Assembly: GCA_949840805.1 (NCBI GenBank) | Contig: CATKXR010000042.1 | Coordinates: forward strand, 1-44,039 | Length of the DNA stretch: 44,039 bases | DNA from: an uncultured Lachnospiraceae bacterium | Lineage (GTDB): Bacteria; Bacillota; Clostridia; Lachnospirales; Lachnospiraceae | Direction: 5' to 3' | Shown here: positions 41,911 through 44,039 of the stretch, in pieces | Position numbering within the stretch: the first letter of the stretch is position 1 | Layout: each line of letters starts with the position of its first letter | Program-made: the position numbers and the translations under genes | Notes under the pieces: model-generated | Seen by the model: the letters and a program-made list of their open reading frames with translations, nothing else | Told to the model about the DNA's origin: nothing | Database searches by the model: none

Positions 41911-42679
41911 GGCTCATTCTCCTTTCAAAATAGGCAATGATCTTGGAAGTCGGGAAGCACAGGCAAAAATATACCGCCGTTGCCACTAAAAGAGGCTCCA
42001 CGATCACAAATGTCGCTCCCTTGACCGCATTAACTGCTGACATGATATCCTGTACCCCGATGGTGTAGGTAATGGCGGACTCTTTAATAATGACCACAAA
42101 TTCATTGGCAATGGCAGGCAGGATATTTTTAAGAGCCTGAGGCAATATTATGTAGCGCAGGTTCTGTGCCTGGGAGAGTCCCAGAGAACGGGCCGCCTCC
42201 GTCTGTCCTCCGTCAATTGACTGAATCCCCGCCCGGATGATCTCACACAGATATGCTCCCGAGTTCATTCCCAGGGCTACCACGCCGGGGAAAAAGCGGT
42301 CGAATTTGATAAAACCAAACATTTGAAAGGAGGGCAGCCGGATCAAGCCGAAGACCCCGTAATATATGATAAAGATCTGGACAATCACCGGCGTGGAACG
42401 CAGGATCTCCACATATGCAGTAGCAATAAAACTTAAAGGATTGAATTTGCTTACCAGCACCAGAAAACCACCCTCCCGCAGATGGCCGTTCTGGTCCAGA
42501 CCCAGGCTGCGCAGCGGACAGACATTGGACATTCGCATCAGGGCCAGGACAAGGGCAATGCAAAAGCCGATAACTACCGTAAACAGCGAAAGCAGGATCG
42601 TGACCAGCATTCCCTGCCTGAAAAGCTGGGCATAAGGTATAATCTTCGAAAAATTTTCCAACTGAATGAATTGTTCCAT
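41894..42679 (-). CDS. Polar amino-acid ABC transporter permease
   Basis: This 261-residue HisM/GlnP-type permease has about five membrane helices. An inserted cytosolic segment ([12 protein letters not shown]) lies after the first helices, and the ATPase-contact EAA motif is visible ([23 protein letters not shown]). One such gene suggests a homodimeric channel. The substrate-binding protein gene lies just upstream. Confidence 0.9.
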   Translation of the reverse strand: MEQFIQLENFSKIIPYAQLFRQGMLVTILLSLFTVVIGFCIALVLALMRMSNVCPLRSLGLDQNGHLREGGFLVLVSKFNPLSFIATAYVEILRSTPVIVQIFIIYYGVFGLIRLPSFQMFGFIKFDRFFPGVVALGMNSGAYLCEIIRAGIQSIDGGQTEAARSLGLSQAQNLRYIILPQALKNILPAIANEFVVIIKESAITYTIGVQDIMSAVNAVKGATFVIVEPLLVATAVYFCLCFPTSKIIAYFERRMSHGDKR

Positions 42680-42809
42680 GAGGCCTTCCTCCTAAATTTG
42701 TGGGGCATAACAGCCCGGATATCCCTAAAACTGCTGCAAATTGCCCGTAAAATACGGATTCCCCCCGAAGAGTACCCTTAGAAACTCCCGGGAGGAATCA
42801 AACATTTCT

Positions 42810-43775
42810 TTACTGCTGAACCTGGCCGCTCTCATCCAGCAGCCCCTCATACTTCTCACCAGATGCCAGCTCATTGGCCTCCGCAATAAACCTCTCCATG
42901 GAACCATCCTCCAGAGCCTTGGCAATGGACCCGTTCACTGCTGCCAGCAAAGCGTCATTCCCCTTGCATACGCCGATGGAAGACCCTTCCTGGTCATAAG
43001 GAACCTCCATAATAATCTCCAGTTCCGGATAATTCTTCTGATAGCTTTTAGCCACATCCGTCTCGATATAAGCCGCGTCCATCTTGCCGGCCAAAAGCTC
43101 TGCAATGATATCTGTCACCTTGGGAAGCGCCACGATATCTGCCACCGGTGAATTCATAGTGGCCAGATCCATCTGGATGGATCCGATCTGGGCGCCTACG
43201 GAAACTTCCGGCTTGTTGATGTCTTCAAAAGACTTGTAAAGATCCGCCTTATCCTTTACCGTAACGAGAGACTGGCCTCCCATATAATAAAGATCGGAGA
43301 ACGCCATGATCGATTCCCTCTTTGGATCCGGAGAAAGGCCTGCCATGCCAAGATCCACGGACTTGGTCTGCAGCTCGCTCAACACCCCGTCAAAATCCAC
43401 CGTAACCACCTCAAGCTCCAATCCTAAATCATCTGCAATATACTGGGCAAGGGCCATGTCAAAACCGGCCAGGGACGGATTGCCGTCCTCTCCGATCGCA
43501 TAGAACTCATAAGGGGCAAAATCCGGGCTGGTCGCCACTGTCAGCTTGCCGGCCGTAACCGTCTGAAGCTCTCCTGTGCCTGCCGCAGCCTTTTCCCCTT
43601 CCGTGCTCTCCGCCTCGGTTTTGCCTTCTGCTGTTGTAGACGCCTCAGCCTCAGTGCCTGCCGCCGTCGTATCAGTCGCCGCTGCCGTAGTCTCTGCAGG
43701 CTTACTTCCTCCACATGCAGCCAGGGATGCCGCCACACATGCAGCCAGTCCCAACGCAAAAATCTTCTTTTTCAT
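42810..43775 (-). CDS. Amino-acid ABC transporter substrate-binding lipoprotein
   Basis: This is a 321-residue lipoprotein, with the start at 43775 set by AGGAGG upstream (an earlier in-frame start adds 15 residues). The signal peptide ends in LAAC (C21), followed by a Thr/Glu/Ala-rich linker and a family-3 binding domain: LTVATSPDFAPYEF, GFDMALAQYIADDLGLELE, the DFDGVLSELQTKSVDLGMAGL ligand loop and ETDVAKSY. The acidic/polar pocket pattern fits a polar amino acid; the exact ligand is not visible. Its own promoter is at 43857-43884. Confidence 0.92.
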   Translation of the reverse strand: MKKKIFALGLAACVAASLAACGGSKPAETTAAATDTTAAGTEAEASTTAEGKTEAESTEGEKAAAGTGELQTVTAGKLTVATSPDFAPYEFYAIGEDGNPSLAGFDMALAQYIADDLGLELEVVTVDFDGVLSELQTKSVDLGMAGLSPDPKRESIMAFSDLYYMGGQSLVTVKDKADLYKSFEDINKPEVSVGAQIGSIQMDLATMNSPVADIVALPKVTDIIAELLAGKMDAAYIETDVAKSYQKNYPELEIIMEVPYDQEGSSIGVCKGNDALLAAVNGSIAKALEDGSMERFIAEANELASGEKYEGLLDESGQVQQ

Positions 43776-43856
43776 AATTATCCTCCTGTGTACCGGCGCT
43801 GTTTTTACCGATACCTGCATAAATATAATAGAACAAAATTTATACTGACTTTATCC

Positions 43857-43884
43857 ATTATACATATTTTTTGAAAAAGTTCAA
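43857..43884 (-). promoter_or_regulatory. Promoter of the amino-acid transporter operon
   Basis: Minus strand: -35 TTGAAC (43884-43879), 16-bp spacer, -10 TATAAT (43862-43857), about 80 bases before the start of the binding-protein gene. Confidence 0.65.
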
Positions 43885-44001
43885 GTGGAAATGTATAAAA
43901 ATGCAGGCTTTACCAGGATAAACGCATCAATTTCCATCCCCAACCATCTTGACATTTTTATTATTTTATGCTTACCCCTTCCATTTCTTTTAATTTTATG
44001 T

Positions 44002-44039
44002 TATAATGTATTACATATTATGTAATTCTATAAAGGAGA
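44002..44039 (+). promoter_or_regulatory. Plus-strand promoter, palindromic operator and SD for a gene beyond the window
   Basis: TATAAT lies at 44002-44007. Right after it a perfect 8-1-8 palindrome (ATTACATA-T-TATGTAAT, 44010-44026) covers the likely transcription start, as a repressor operator does. The window ends in AAAGGAGA, an SD for a start codon just outside. The operator also faces the transporter promoter about 120 bp away. Confidence 0.6.

Noticed and set aside
43949..43954. TTGACA as -35 for the edge promoter
   Set aside because: It is about 47 bases from the TATAAT at 44002, far beyond a workable spacer.

Overview
The window looks like chromosome from a spore-forming, Gram-positive member of the Clostridia, probably Lachnospiraceae-like. 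The reasons are strong AGGAGG ribosome sites, a complete agr quorum-sensing locus with a clostridial-type AgrD, CotF-like spore coat genes, and a parE/parC pair with Gram-positive QRDR residues. This placement is inference; no rRNA gene is present. Almost every gene is on the minus strand.

Region 1 (about 24.9 kb down to 1, minus strand) reads as one long operon for a contractile injection system (CIS, related to T6SS and phage tails). In transcription order it encodes a secreted/anchored von Willebrand A protein, a large sheath-like protein (TssB-like and TssC-like parts apparently fused), two paralogous Hcp-like tube proteins, a hairpin with a T-rich tail that may act as an attenuator, a J-domain protein, a membrane FHA protein, a zinc-ribbon FHA protein, an active-looking PP2C phosphatase, a VgrG-like spike protein, a DcrB/EagR-like possible effector chaperone, a second VgrG-like protein, and a PAAR-like (DUF4280-type) protein with a novel C-terminal region. 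Next comes an A/T-rich cargo zone: an IS110 remnant, four tandem DUF3592-like membrane proteins (one broken), two copies of a TPR-protein pair, an Imm11-like protein, and a pseudophosphatase-TPR protein. The operon runs off the left edge. Baseplate, ATPase and kinase genes are not in view and would be expected there.

Region 2 (25.0-29.1 kb) is an agr locus in the order HTH regulator, agrA, agrC, agrD, agrB, bounded by two inverted copies of a 99-bp repeat. The promoters of agrDB and of the CIS operon share the same layout: two direct repeats 22 bp apart, then 4 bp, a -35 box, a 16-bp spacer and a -10 box. One repeat element (ATGGTCAAAATTA) is identical at both. The straightforward reading is that AgrA activates both its own signal genes and the injection system, so firing would be density-controlled. 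This is the main discovery candidate.

Region 3 (29.1-44.0 kb) is mostly housekeeping: asd, a 3-methyladenine DNA glycosylase, two spore-coat genes on the plus strand, parC, an Rpn-type nuclease inserted between parC and parE, parE, ftsH, an AbgB-like M20 amidohydrolase, and a polar amino-acid ABC transporter. The window ends in a plus-strand promoter with a perfect palindrome and an SD, which must belong to a gene starting just outside.
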